A stretch of DNA of 64,000 nucleotides from Flavobacterium poyangense (GTDB lineage: Bacteria > Bacteroidota > Bacteroidia > Flavobacteriales > Flavobacteriaceae): contig NZ_JAALLN010000005.1 of NCBI RefSeq assembly GCF_011751075.1, forward strand, positions 124,001-188,000. The letters are read 5' to 3'. The notes under the pieces were generated by a model. The model was not told the DNA's origin. It ran no database searches and worked only from the letters and a program-made list of their open reading frames with translations. Shown piece by piece: positions 27,315-36,607 of the stretch; positions within the stretch are counted from its first letter, which is position 1; every line of letters starts with the position of its first letter. The translations under genes were made by a program, and so were the position numbers.

Positions 27315-27836
27315 ATGGACAATAGGAAGTTTATAGTAAGTCTGAAAAAAGGTAATGAAGCCTCCTTCAAAGAGGCTTATCTCGCTTATTACGATCGATT
27401 AGTGAGTATTGCTAAAAGATTTGATTTTAAACTTCTTACTCCTGAAGATTTTGTTCAGGAGACTTTCCTGAGACTATACGATAAAAGAGCCTTACTTCAT
27501 GAGGATGTGCTGTTAGACAAACAGCTTTTTACCATTTGCAAAAATATTATCATTAACCATCTTAACAGAGAAAATAAGATTGTTCAGCTTAATCCATTAA
27601 AAGTTGAATTGGAAGATGAGGTTACAGAAACAGGAGATTTTGAGGAAAAAAGTGAAAAATTACAACTTTTCATAAATCAGCTTCCCGAACAGCAACAAAA
27701 AATATTTACTTTACACAAACTGGAAAACCTTAGCTATAAGGAGATTGCAGCGCTTACAGATCTTTCTGAGAAGACCATAGCCAATCATATTTATCTCGCC
27801 AGTAAATTTATTAGAAAAAAAATCGAAAACCATTAG
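27315..27836 (+). CDS. ECF-family RNA polymerase sigma factor
   Basis: 173 residues. Region 2 includes SFKEAYLAYYDRLVSIAKRF and PEDFVQETFLRLYDKR (about 17-60), and region 4 has LPEQQQKIFTLHKLENLS then YKEIAALTDLSEKTIANHIY (about 115-165). It is distant in sequence from the sigma factor at 16048. It heads an operon with a small conserved protein, a FecR protein, an STN receptor and a lipoprotein. Confidence 0.92.
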   Translation: MDNRKFIVSLKKGNEASFKEAYLAYYDRLVSIAKRFDFKLLTPEDFVQETFLRLYDKRALLHEDVLLDKQLFTICKNIIINHLNRENKIVQLNPLKVELEDEVTETGDFEEKSEKLQLFINQLPEQQQKIFTLHKLENLSYKEIAALTDLSEKTIANHIYLASKFIRKKIENH

Positions 27837-27882
27837 GAACTTTTCTCTGTTCGTTTGTTATATATAAAAACGGATCATAGAA

Positions 27883-28092
27883 ATGGATGTAGAGATTTAC
27901 AAAACAGATGTCAGAACAAAAGAAGAAGCAAGCTATATAGTAGTATTGCTGCAATTTGTTATTTCTGATTGTATCATGAATTTTGATACGGAAGGTTCTG
28001 ATACCATTTTAAGAATTGAAACCAACAGAGATATTAAGGAAATGGTTTATGGCGTTTTTAATAAACAAGGATATTATTGTCAGAAACTTTAA
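27883..28092 (+). CDS. Small conserved protein, ferredoxin-fold (HMA-like) shape, between sigma and anti-sigma genes
   Basis: 69 residues starting MDVEIYKTDVRTKEEASYIV and ending VYGVFNKQGYYCQKL. The order strand-helix-strand-strand-helix-strand fits a small ferredoxin-like fold of the heavy-metal-associated type, but it lacks the CxxC motif. Similar small proteins are common in Bacteroidota and have no assigned function that I know. The gene starts 46 bases after the sigma gene and stops 12 bases before the FecR gene, so it is probably translated from the same message and may modulate the sigma switch. Confidence 0.72.
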   Translation: MDVEIYKTDVRTKEEASYIVVLLQFVISDCIMNFDTEGSDTILRIETNRDIKEMVYGVFNKQGYYCQKL

Positions 28093-28104
28093 CGCCCCAA
28101 AGAT

Positions 28105-28950
28105 ATGGATGAGAATAAACTGGAAGAAGAATTAAAAAAAATGTGGGAGGAAACCCCTGCCTCACATTCCGATAGTGCAAAAGAAGCTTCGTGGGAGCAA
28201 TTCCAGGCGAAAGCTTTCCCTTCGAAACAACGAAAAATTAAACCTTGGTTCTATTACGCAGCGGCTGCGGCAGTTTTAGTTTTCTGTTTTATAGGAACTA
28301 AAATTTACACTGCTGACACTTACCTGCAAGGGGAGATTTTTATTGCTTCGACTGTGATTGAAAATCAAACTTCTAAAGTAAAAACAATTTTTTTACCGGA
28401 TAGTTCAACAGTAGAATTAAAACCTGATTCAAAAATTAAATATGCCAATAATTTTGTAGAAAACAGGAAAGTTGAAGTGGGTGGAGAAGCTTATTTTAAA
28501 GTGAAAAAAGACAAAAAACATCCGTTTAGGGTCTTTTGCAACGAGACTACTACAACAGTTTTAGGAACTTCCTTTACGGTTAAGGGAGCTGCAAATAAAG
28601 AAGTTGTGGTCGAACTTTATGAGGGAAGCGTTCAGATGAATGTAAAAAACCAAAAAGAAAAATGGATATTGAAACCCGGTCAAAAGTTTACCTATAACAA
28701 CAAGATTGTTGCTGTGACCGATTTCAATCGATTTGTGGATTTTGATAATGAAAAACTAGTGGCTCTCAGCACCTACATTGAGGCAAACTACGGTTACAAA
28801 ATGATCATCCCAAAAGAATATGATAATCATAGCATTACCTTGAGAATCAATAAAAAAGAGAACTTAAAAACAATTATCCAATTAATCTCAGAAATGTATA
28901 ACCTAAATTTTGTAATAAATGAAGAAGTAAAGCAGATTACTTTTCAATAG
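28105..28950 (+). CDS. FecR-type anti-sigma factor
   Basis: 281 residues. A cytoplasmic lead of about 45 residues (EELKKMWEETPASHSDSAK) precedes one membrane helix (about 48-68, FYYAAAAAVLVFCFIGTKIY). The periplasmic FecR domain has KTIFLPDSSTVELKPDSKI, GGEAYFKVKKDKKHPFRV and VLGTSFTVKG, and the last 70 residues form the STN-like end. It is the partner of the sigma factor at 27315 and the STN receptor at 29050. Confidence 0.92.
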   Translation: MDENKLEEELKKMWEETPASHSDSAKEASWEQFQAKAFPSKQRKIKPWFYYAAAAAVLVFCFIGTKIYTADTYLQGEIFIASTVIENQTSKVKTIFLPDSSTVELKPDSKIKYANNFVENRKVEVGGEAYFKVKKDKKHPFRVFCNETTTTVLGTSFTVKGAANKEVVVELYEGSVQMNVKNQKEKWILKPGQKFTYNNKIVAVTDFNRFVDFDNEKLVALSTYIEANYGYKMIIPKEYDNHSITLRINKKENLKTIIQLISEMYNLNFVINEEVKQITFQ

Positions 28951-29049
28951 AAAAGAAAAGGATGCACTAGCCGCGAAACTACACATCCTCCCTTAGTACG
29001 GATAGCATAATGCTATTCCATTTAATAATTTCCAAAAATACAAATTTTT

Positions 29050-31668
29050 ATGAAGCATATAATTACAGCATGCTTTTTTTTACTCAGTTTGAGTATGTTC
29101 TCCCAAAATGTGACGGTTACAGTAGATCAAACTGTAACATTAAAAGAATTGTTCAAGCAAATTGAGCAACAAACAGATTTTAAATTTGCCTTTACGGATC
29201 AAATAGATACCAGTCAAAAATATTTTGCAAAGAAAAACACTTATAAACAGATTGAAATTGAGAAGCTGATTGCAGAATTAAATAAGAATGCACAAATTCA
29301 ATTTACAATTGTTGGGAATAATATTTTTGTAAAACACAAAGCCCCAAAAGCAACAGCAACAAAAAAAAAAAATAAGGTAACAGGTCAGGTTTTCGATGAA
29401 ACCAATCAGTCTGTTATTGGAGCCAACGTTTTTGTTAAAGAACTCGAAACGGGTGTCATAACCGATAAAAACGGAAGGTTTGTCTTAGAAGTACCCAAAG
29501 GAAGTTATACCGTTTCGATCAGTTATTTGGGATACAGTATGAAAGAAAAACATATAACCGTTTCGGATGATGTTACAATTAATTTTAGTATAGCGTCTGA
29601 CAGCCAGCAATTAGAGCAAGTAGTTGTAACGGGTACTAAAGCCGTAGATGTCAGAAATACACAGATGAGTGTCAACAGACTTTCGATGGAAGACATCAAA
29701 AGAATTCCGGTTGCGATGGGCGAACCGGATCCTTTAAAGTCGTTATTGACTTTACCGGGTGTGACCAATGCCGGTGATATGTCATCCGGTTTTAATGTCC
29801 GCGGAGGTGCTGCAGATCAGAACTTGATTCTTTTAGATGGTGCTCCGGTTTATGGAGACTCTCATATGTTTGGTTTTTTCTCCATTTTTAATGCCGACAT
29901 CGTGAGTGCATTAGATTTGTACAAAGGAGGTATTTCGTCTAAATATGGAGGACGTGTTTCTTCTGTTCTTGATGTAGCCCAACAAACGGGAGATTTTGAA
30001 AACTATAAAGTAAATGGAGGAATTGGACTTATCTCGAGCCGACTCTTAGTGCAAGGACCTATAAAAAAAGAAAAAGGTTCCTTTATCGTGGCCGGACGTA
30101 CTTCTTATGCCCATTTATTTATGAAACTGGCAGACAATAAAAACTCTGCAATGTTTTATGATTTTAATGCCAAGTTGAATTATCGTCTTAGTCCAAATAA
30201 CACGCTTAGTTTCTCCGGATATTTAGGAAGTGATTTATTCGATTTGAATAAACGTTTTGCCAGTACCTACGGAAATGCCATGGGTATTTTAAGCTGGAAG
30301 CATAAATTTTCGGAGTCTTTGAATACTAATTTGTCTGTTCTTTACAGTGATTACAGATTTGATTTAACCATGACCGAGGAAAAGTTTGAATGGAACAGCA
30401 AAATCAGCAGTTACGGGCTTAAGTACAATTGGAATTATATTCAATCAGAAAAACTAAAACTCAACTACGGTATTGACGGTTTGTATTATGATTTTAATCC
30501 GGGTACTGTGAAACCTTCGGGTGCAGGTTCTCAGTTTAACTACAAACAACTGAATAAAAAATATGCCTTCGAAACCTCTGCTTATATCGATTTTGAGCAT
30601 CAGATTACAGAGAAACTAAATCTTCGTTACGGACTTCGTTACAGTATGTTTTTACGATTGGGAGCAGAGGATATTAATATCTACCAGGATGGGAAAGCAG
30701 TAGTATATAATCCGTTGTATAATATTTACGAGGAAGGTACACCAATTGGAGTCAAATCTTATAAAAATGGACAGACCATTAGCAAGTTTGATAATTTAGA
30801 ACCGCGTTTAGCGTTGTCATATGCTTTTAATGATGATAATTCGGTTAAAGCTAGTTACAACAGAATGGCGCAGTACATTCATATGTTATCCAATACACAG
30901 TCTCCGATGCCAATGAATGTCTGGACACCAAGTGGTCCTTTTACAAAACCTCAACTTTTGGATCAATATGCTGTTGGTTATTTTAGAAATTTTAAAGAAG
31001 GTGATTATTCTTTTGAAGGAGAGTTGTTTTACAAGAATATCCAAAATAGAATCGATTATATTGACGGGGCAGATGTAGTAGCAAACGATGATGTTGAACA
31101 GGTGATTCTAAACGGTAAAGCCAGAGCTTATGGTATGGAATTATTATTCCGCAAAAACAAAGGTAATTTCACCGGATGGGTTTCTTATACTTTGTCAAGA
31201 GCAGAACAAAAGACTCCCGGAAGAACTCCGAACGAACCGGGTATTGCCAATGGTGACTGGTATTTATCCGGATACGATAAGTTGCATAATTTAAACATTG
31301 TCGGAAACTATGATTTTAGTCCAAAATGGTCTTTTAATGCTAATTTTTCTTTGCGATCAGGTCAGCCGGTAACCTACGCGGGTAACTATTACAAGTTTGG
31401 AGAACTCAATGTACCTAATTACGGACTGAGAAACGAAAACAGGCTCCCACTGTACCACCACCTAGATATAGCTGCAAGTTACACCCCTAAACCGGACAAA
31501 AAGAAGGGATGGCAAAGCTACTGGGTATTTAGTATCTACAATCTCTATGGAAGAAAAAATGCCGCTTCTATGACGTTTACAACAAATGAAGATACAGGAC
31601 TGAATGAAACCAAAAGACTGTCTATTTTCGGACTAGTGCCTAGTGTTTCTTATAATTTTAAATTTTAA
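29050..31668 (+). CDS. TonB-dependent outer-membrane receptor with STN domain (not SusC class)
   Basis: 872 residues with signal peptide (ACFFLLSLSMFSQ). Domains in order: STN (about 20-95), carboxypeptidase-like domain (VTGQVFDETNQSVIGANVFV, SISYLGYSMKE, about 108-190), plug (VVVTGTKAVDVRNTQMSVNR..MSSGFNVRGGAADQNLILLDG) and barrel ending SVSYNFKF. It is shorter than SusC proteins and has no SusD partner, and it is followed by a DUF4249 lipoprotein, a pairing common in Bacteroidota for receptors of unknown small ligands or metal chelates. The STN domain makes it the probable sensor for the FecR/ECF pair upstream. Confidence 0.9.
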   Translation: MKHIITACFFLLSLSMFSQNVTVTVDQTVTLKELFKQIEQQTDFKFAFTDQIDTSQKYFAKKNTYKQIEIEKLIAELNKNAQIQFTIVGNNIFVKHKAPKATATKKKNKVTGQVFDETNQSVIGANVFVKELETGVITDKNGRFVLEVPKGSYTVSISYLGYSMKEKHITVSDDVTINFSIASDSQQLEQVVVTGTKAVDVRNTQMSVNRLSMEDIKRIPVAMGEPDPLKSLLTLPGVTNAGDMSSGFNVRGGAADQNLILLDGAPVYGDSHMFGFFSIFNADIVSALDLYKGGISSKYGGRVSSVLDVAQQTGDFENYKVNGGIGLISSRLLVQGPIKKEKGSFIVAGRTSYAHLFMKLADNKNSAMFYDFNAKLNYRLSPNNTLSFSGYLGSDLFDLNKRFASTYGNAMGILSWKHKFSESLNTNLSVLYSDYRFDLTMTEEKFEWNSKISSYGLKYNWNYIQSEKLKLNYGIDGLYYDFNPGTVKPSGAGSQFNYKQLNKKYAFETSAYIDFEHQITEKLNLRYGLRYSMFLRLGAEDINIYQDGKAVVYNPLYNIYEEGTPIGVKSYKNGQTISKFDNLEPRLALSYAFNDDNSVKASYNRMAQYIHMLSNTQSPMPMNVWTPSGPFTKPQLLDQYAVGYFRNFKEGDYSFEGELFYKNIQNRIDYIDGADVVANDDVEQVILNGKARAYGMELLFRKNKGNFTGWVSYTLSRAEQKTPGRTPNEPGIANGDWYLSGYDKLHNLNIVGNYDFSPKWSFNANFSLRSGQPVTYAGNYYKFGELNVPNYGLRNENRLPLYHHLDIAASYTPKPDKKKGWQSYWVFSIYNLYGRKNAASMTFTTNEDTGLNETKRLSIFGLVPSVSYNFKF

Positions 31669-31672
31669 TGGT

Positions 31673-32512
31673 ATGCAAAAAGTAATAAAGTATAATTTTA
31701 AAAGCAGAGCATTGGCTTTAGCAAGTAGTTTGATTGTTTTGTTTTTTTCTTCCTGTGAAGATGTGGTAAAACTTGATTTAAAAGAAGGAGCACCTAAGAT
31801 CGTAATCGATGCGGAAATAATTTGGAAAAAAGGAACTACAGGAAACGAACAAACTATAAAAATTAGTAAAACAGCATCCTATTATAGTTCTGATACACCA
31901 AAAGTTTCAGGAGCACAGGTTAGGGTTGAAAATAGCAGCGGAACCAGTTTTACTTTTAACGAATCTGCTCCGGGAGTTTATGTATGTACTAATTTTGTTC
32001 CTGTTATCGGCATGGATTATGTGCTTCATGTACAGGCAGAAGGGCAAAGTTTTACCGCCGTAGAAAAGCTAACTTCTGTAACACCAATTAATAAAGTCGA
32101 GCAAAAGTATGTACCGGATATTACAGGTCCCGATTTATTGGTGGTAGGGATTTACTTTAATGACCCGGCCGCTCAGACCAATTATTACTTGACTGATTTT
32201 AAAAGCGATTTTCTAAAATTCCCTTTTTATGTTAATTCAGACGATGAGTTACTTAATGGTAATGAAATAAACATACAATTCGGAGATACAGATCTAAAAC
32301 CCGGTAAAACCATCGATATTGTGAATCGCGGTATTTCTAAGAACTTTTTCAATTATATGAAGTTAATTCTGGAAGCCTCTGAAGGAAATCCTTTTGCTGT
32401 TCCACCGGGAAATATCAGAGGTAATATTGTGAATACCAAAGATGCTAATAATTATGCAATGGGTTATTTTAGACTTTGTGAAGCAGATACTGTTTCTTAT
32501 TTAGTGAAATAA
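31673..32512 (+). CDS. DUF4249-type outer-membrane lipoprotein
   Basis: 279 residues from the ATG at 31673, four bases after the receptor stop. The frame extends 10 codons into the receptor gene, but QKVIKYNF..LASSLIVLFFSSC gives a lipoprotein signal with the lipid Cys in FFSSCEDVV. A beta-sandwich follows with KIVIDAEIIWKKG, VSGAQVRVENSSG and FTAVEKLTSVTPINKV, all typical of DUF4249. These proteins accompany TonB receptors and probably act in ligand capture in the way SusD does for SusC. Function is inferred from that pairing. Confidence 0.82.
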   Translation: MQKVIKYNFKSRALALASSLIVLFFSSCEDVVKLDLKEGAPKIVIDAEIIWKKGTTGNEQTIKISKTASYYSSDTPKVSGAQVRVENSSGTSFTFNESAPGVYVCTNFVPVIGMDYVLHVQAEGQSFTAVEKLTSVTPINKVEQKYVPDITGPDLLVVGIYFNDPAAQTNYYLTDFKSDFLKFPFYVNSDDELLNGNEINIQFGDTDLKPGKTIDIVNRGISKNFFNYMKLILEASEGNPFAVPPGNIRGNIVNTKDANNYAMGYFRLCEADTVSYLVK

Positions 32513-32546
32513 AAGTTTAGTCCTTAGTTAGGATTGATTTGTGATT

Positions 32547-32587
32547 ACATCTGGCATATTCGTATTTATGTCAGATGTTTTTTTATT
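32547..32587 (+). terminator. Terminator of the second ECF/receptor operon
   Basis: A 12-bp stem with one wobble (ACATCTGGCATA at 32547-32558 with TATGTCAGATGT at 32567-32578), an 8-base loop and a run of seven T follow the lipoprotein stop by 34 bases. Confidence 0.75.
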
Positions 32588-32715
32588 TAAAAGAAATTGT
32601 GTCTAGGATGTTTATAGAAAGCAAAGGCGCTTTTTTATGTTCCTGAAAAATCTCGCCAAGTCGCCAAGTTTTTTCTGCTTTTTTTTAAATTTGGTATGGT
32701 TTAGAAGTATTTTTT

Positions 32716-32801
32716 TCACGCAGATTTAGCAGATTTATTCAGATTACTTTTATCGCAATAACAAAACAAGAATATCAGCATAATCTGCTAAATCTGCGTG
32801 A
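32716..32801. repeat. Single CGCAGATTTAGCAGATT palindromic element
   Basis: Arms TCACGCAGATTTAGCAGATT (32716-32735) and its inverted copy ending at 32801 match over 20 bases. ACTTTGCGACTTCGCG follows, the same tail as in the copies at 26698-27018. It lies between the converging operons that end at 32512 and 32888. Confidence 0.75.
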
Positions 32802-32887
32802 GTAAAAAAAACTTTGCGACTTCGCGTCTTTGCGAGAAATACCACCATCACAACAAAAGCATAATTTTTTTGCGTGACACTATCATA

Positions 32888-33655
32888 CTATTTCTCTATC
32901 CATTCCCGAAATGAGGTGGTACTGCTCTGGCTGGTTTTAAGGTGTTTCTCAAATCCTTTAATTTTTAAAGCAAAAGCATTCTTAGAATAACGCTCTACTC
33001 TTTCAATATACTTTTTTTGAACCAGTTCGCTGCGGTTAATTCTGAAAAAGCACAGGGGATCTAACAGAACCTCAACTTCTTTAAGAGTTGCTTCGTTGAG
33101 CAAATGTTTTTTTCCTGATTTATCAATCGCAAACAATACACCTTCGTTAGCTTCAAAGAACAAAATATCATTTGTTTCAATAAAGTAAATTCCTTTGTGA
33201 TTGCTAATTGTGAAACGCTCTTTATAGGTTTTTAGCGGACTATTATTTTGAAGAATCTGATTTAACTTAGTGACTAAATCGCTCTCATTGGTATTTGATT
33301 TCGCTAACAACAAATATTTGTCCCAGGCTTTTTGAAAACGCTCCATCGAAAAGGGCTTCAATAGATATTCGATGCCATAATTCTCAAACGCATCCATAAG
33401 GAATTGATCATAAGCAGTGGTAAAAATAATGGGGCAGCTGATGGTAACCTGATTATAGATTTCAAAAGCATTTCCGTCCAATAGTTCAATATCAGACAGT
33501 ATCAGATCAACATCTGTTGTGGACAAAAATGAAATGGCTGAGGTAACGGTATCTATTTCGCCTACTATTTCAACAGTTTCGTTAACCTGACTCAAAAACC
33601 TTTTTAGTTTTTTTCGTGCCGGAATTTCATCTTCTATGATTAGTACTTTTATCAT
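32888..33655 (-). CDS. LytTR-type response regulator
   Basis: 255 residues. Receiver domain about 1-120 with acidic IEDE, phosphoacceptor Asp55 in LILSDIELLDG, Thr/Ala in FTTAYD and Lys in LLKPF. LytTR DNA-binding domain about 150-250 (FFEANEGVLFAID, FFRINRSELVQKKYIERV). The gene begins 2 bases after the stop of the sensor kinase gene, so the two form one operon. The target promoters are unknown. Confidence 0.93.
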   Translation of the reverse strand: MIKVLIIEDEIPARKKLKRFLSQVNETVEIVGEIDTVTSAISFLSTTDVDLILSDIELLDGNAFEIYNQVTISCPIIFTTAYDQFLMDAFENYGIEYLLKPFSMERFQKAWDKYLLLAKSNTNESDLVTKLNQILQNNSPLKTYKERFTISNHKGIYFIETNDILFFEANEGVLFAIDKSGKKHLLNEATLKEVEVLLDPLCFFRINRSELVQKKYIERVERYSKNAFALKIKGFEKHLKTSQSSTTSFREWIEK

Positions 33656-33657
33656 TG

Positions 33658-34683
33658 TTAGGGTTTTGAAATTAGAGGAATCGAAACAGAAAAGGTAGTA
33701 TCGGTTTTGCAGATTTCTAATTGTTCGTTTGTTAGCAGATAATATTGTTCTTTTAAATTTTGTAACGCTCTTCCTGATAAGGATTTTGAATTGCGTTTAG
33801 GAACAATAGTGTTGCTTACCGTCAGTTTGTTGGCTCTGTTTATTTTTATACGAATCGGATTTGCTTCTGTCCCCAGATTGTGTTGAATGGCATTCTCTAA
33901 CAGCAATTGTAATGTTAACGGTACAATATGGCCGCTTAGTTCTAAAGTTTCTGTTTCCAGTACATAAGCCTTTCCGTATTTGTATTGCATCAGGTTGAAG
34001 TATTTTTTGGCAAAAGCAAATTCTTCTTCTAAGGCAATTATTTTTTTATCGGAAACTTGTAAAACGTAGCGGTAAATTTCGGCAAATTCGTTTAAGAAAT
34101 CAGAAGCTTGCAATTGATCTTCTTCAATGAGCTGATCCAAAACATTAAGATTATTAAATAAAAAATGTGGATTTAGCTGCGCTTTTAGCTGATCTATTTT
34201 AGTGGCTGCCAAAGCCTGATTGTACGCCATAATTTGCTCTTGATTCTTTTTATTCTTTTGATAGTAATAATAAGCCAGAAAAAAACTTCCGTAAATAAAA
34301 GCATCCATGAACTCTGAAAATGTAGATAAAATCAGCGTTTTGCTATTAAAGTTGCGCTCAAATGTATCAAATAAGAACGCAAGAACGAGCCCAATCGTTT
34401 TCATGGTTGCCAGATATACTAGCAACGAAATACTGAATATTTTTATAACTTCCTGAAAACGGAAGAGCTCTGATTTTTGCCAGCGTTTGATAAAAAAATG
34501 CAGCACAAGAAATAAAATACATGCCGACATTAGAGAAGCAATTGGACCATCTGGAGTAAACAGAAACCAGTTTAATTTTTGTCTTATCAAAAAACGGATT
34601 TGTATCGATTGTGCGTAAGAGAATAAAAAGACAAACAGTATAAAATACCTGGCTTGTTTAAGTTGAGATAGCATGTTTTTCAT
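33658..34683 (-). CDS. Sensor histidine kinase of the LytS/YpdA (His_kinase) type
   Basis: 341 residues. Four hydrophobic segments fill the first 140 residues (YFILFVFLFSYAQ, SLMSACILFLVLHFF, IFSISLLVYLATM to VLAFLFDTF, FIYGSFFLAYYYY). The kinase core has the His173 box QLNPHFLFNNLNVLDQL and an ATP-binding part with LLLENAIQHNLG. The glycine-rich box is short, as is usual in this family. Its partner is the LytTR regulator encoded 2 bases downstream. Confidence 0.92.
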   Translation of the reverse strand: MKNMLSQLKQARYFILFVFLFSYAQSIQIRFLIRQKLNWFLFTPDGPIASLMSACILFLVLHFFIKRWQKSELFRFQEVIKIFSISLLVYLATMKTIGLVLAFLFDTFERNFNSKTLILSTFSEFMDAFIYGSFFLAYYYYQKNKKNQEQIMAYNQALAATKIDQLKAQLNPHFLFNNLNVLDQLIEEDQLQASDFLNEFAEIYRYVLQVSDKKIIALEEEFAFAKKYFNLMQYKYGKAYVLETETLELSGHIVPLTLQLLLENAIQHNLGTEANPIRIKINRANKLTVSNTIVPKRNSKSLSGRALQNLKEQYYLLTNEQLEICKTDTTFSVSIPLISKP

Positions 34684-34749
34684 TTTCTATTGACGATGTA
34701 GTAGTACAAAAATAGCATTTCTAATTAGGCAGCACTATTGACCGGATAT

Positions 34750-35517
34750 TTATTTGGTGTTATTTTCCGGGAATGAAGCAATGATGTTACCATTGTCGTC
34801 AAAAAAGTCCAATTTGGCTTTGTTTTCCTTATCGACATAAAACATTGCTTTTGGTTTTCCTTTATCATCAAATAAAAAGAGTCCGTTGTTTTGACTTTTG
34901 GATTTTCCGAGCATTACTCGTGTAGCACCGCCTATATATCCTTGTTCTTCGTACTCCTTTAGTTTTTTCTCCATTGCTGCCGGATCTTTTTTTCGCAATT
35001 CTGCCAGTTCTTTTATGATTTCAGATGTTTTAAGCTGCGATTCTTTTGTCGGACGATCATTAAAAGCAAGAGTACTAGATACAAGTCTCTTATCTCCTTG
35101 AGTATAATCTTGTGTAAGCAATTGCATGACCTGATCGCCATCATATTGGTCATAGGTTAGCGATAAACCGGCTGAATGTCCGTTTTCTTTTTTCTGACCA
35201 TCATATATAAAACCGCCACATTCAATACCTTCTTCATTAAAGAAAAGCATTCCTGAACGTTTTTTACGTCCTTCATTAGTAGGTCTTTTATTGATGATGT
35301 CTTTGCCGTTTGGAAAACGATCTACATTGGTAATAATCATTTTTACAGTTCCGTCTTTTTCCACAATATTAATACGCTCTACATCAATTTCAGTGAATTT
35401 TGGATTGCTTTTGTCTTTAAAGGCAGAGTTCATAAGTACAATCATTCCTAGTGAGGTGGCGATTGCAAACGTTCTTAAGAGTACTAATTCTTTGTTCATT
35501 GTTTTACTGTTTTTCAT
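34750..35517 (-). CDS. Membrane-anchored or exported protein of unknown function
   Basis: 255 residues from the ATG at 35517 (an ATG at 35499 is an alternative; the frame also runs 9 codons further upstream). One hydrophobic segment (about 12-33, LRTFAIATSLGMIVLMNSAF) serves as signal or anchor. The rest is soluble and contains three repeats of a strand pattern with an acidic turn: LFFNEEGIECGGFIYDG, LFLFDDKGKPKAMFYVD and LDFFDDNGNIIASFPEN. I have no function for this type of protein. It lies just upstream of the two-component pair with a 66-base gap, so it may share its promoter or signal. Confidence 0.68.
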   Translation of the reverse strand: MKNSKTMNKELVLLRTFAIATSLGMIVLMNSAFKDKSNPKFTEIDVERINIVEKDGTVKMIITNVDRFPNGKDIINKRPTNEGRKKRSGMLFFNEEGIECGGFIYDGQKKENGHSAGLSLTYDQYDGDQVMQLLTQDYTQGDKRLVSSTLAFNDRPTKESQLKTSEIIKELAELRKKDPAAMEKKLKEYEEQGYIGGATRVMLGKSKSQNNGLFLFDDKGKPKAMFYVDKENKAKLDFFDDNGNIIASFPENNTK

Positions 35518-35676
35518 TGTTAATGGTTTGAATTTGTAGTACAAACCTATCTTAAGAAAAACTTCTTATCAAGCGTAAAACAATGAGCTAAGGCAAAAAG
35601 AGGATGAATCAGGTATTTCAGCAAATGAGTGCAGGCGAGTAAAAAACACTTACCGTTTCTTGAGTCAACTTCGTAT

Positions 35677-36129
35677 CTAGGCTATAATTGCAGCTAAATA
35701 AATCCAAACGATAAAAAGAATTTGCAGCGGAATTCTAAAATACAAATAACGAAGTCCTTTACCCTCAAAAGTTCCTTTTTGGTAATCTACCTGTTTAGCA
35801 GCTGCATAGATATTGGCGGGAAGTATCAGAATAAAAAATACAATTAAGAGCCAGGCAGTTGTTATTCTGATTTGGGGAATAAATAGTCCGATGGCAGCGG
35901 CGATTTCAATGAATCCCGTTAGCCAAATAACGGCAGTTTTATACGGAATAAAGTCCGGTAACATCATCGTCATGCCTTTTGCAAATGCAAAATGTGCTAT
36001 TGCAGTAAACAGAAGCATAACCGACATGGCTATTCTTGCCGCTAGAGCAAAGTTGTAATCACCGGAAATAATAGTAAGGGAAATTATGGAAATAAGGAAA
36101 ACGGAAATCAATACTAGTAATGGTTTCAT
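35677..36129 (-). CDS. DoxX-family small membrane protein
   Basis: 150 residues with four hydrophobic segments. The pattern ARIAMSVMLLFTAIAHF, MTMMLPDFIPYKTAVIWLTG, EIAAAIGLFIP and a C-terminal PLQILFIVWIYLAAIIA fits DoxX-like proteins, whose roles are mostly unknown (some are linked to redox or thiosulfate metabolism). It stands alone with 132 bases before the next gene downstream. Confidence 0.8.
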   Translation of the reverse strand: MKPLLVLISVFLISIISLTIISGDYNFALAARIAMSVMLLFTAIAHFAFAKGMTMMLPDFIPYKTAVIWLTGFIEIAAAIGLFIPQIRITTAWLLIVFFILILPANIYAAAKQVDYQKGTFEGKGLRYLYFRIPLQILFIVWIYLAAIIA

Positions 36130-36607
36130 ATCTTTTAGAATGAGGGCTTTAGTGCCCCATTCAAAATTATAAAAAAATATTCAAGTTGTATGTTTTTAGG
36201 AGCAAGTTGGAGACTAAGTGATGTTCTTATCTCTTTTAAACCCCGTATTTATTGTTTAAAAGTTGATTTTGTACTCATTTAATTTATATTTCATGAGTTC
36301 TTTGCAAGTTGTTTTAAATCAGGTATTTATACTCTTTTTTGGTTCGTTTTCTTTAACGAGTTTTGTTGTGCTTTATGAAAAAATCTTACAAAAATAAGTG
36401 GTTTTGTAAAGAAAGTAAAGCAAGTTTATTTTTCGAAAACCAAAGAATTACAATAAGACTATTTTTTATTAACCCTAAAACAACCAAAATTATGAAAATG
36501 AAAAAAAAAGCATTTTCTGAACACTCAGGGATTATGAGTAACAGAAGTCCTCCTTGTTATTATAAAGAGTTTAGAAGAACAAAAGAACCCATTAAATCAC
36601 AAATCTT
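36130..36607. other. Intergenic region upstream of the secreted protease gene
   Basis: 478 bases of AT-rich DNA between divergent genes. An 82-codon plus-strand frame (36363-36611) runs into the protease start. Its low-complexity Lys-rich composition and lack of domain features argue against it. I see no terminator or repeat. The promoters for both flanking genes must lie here. Confidence 0.4.
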
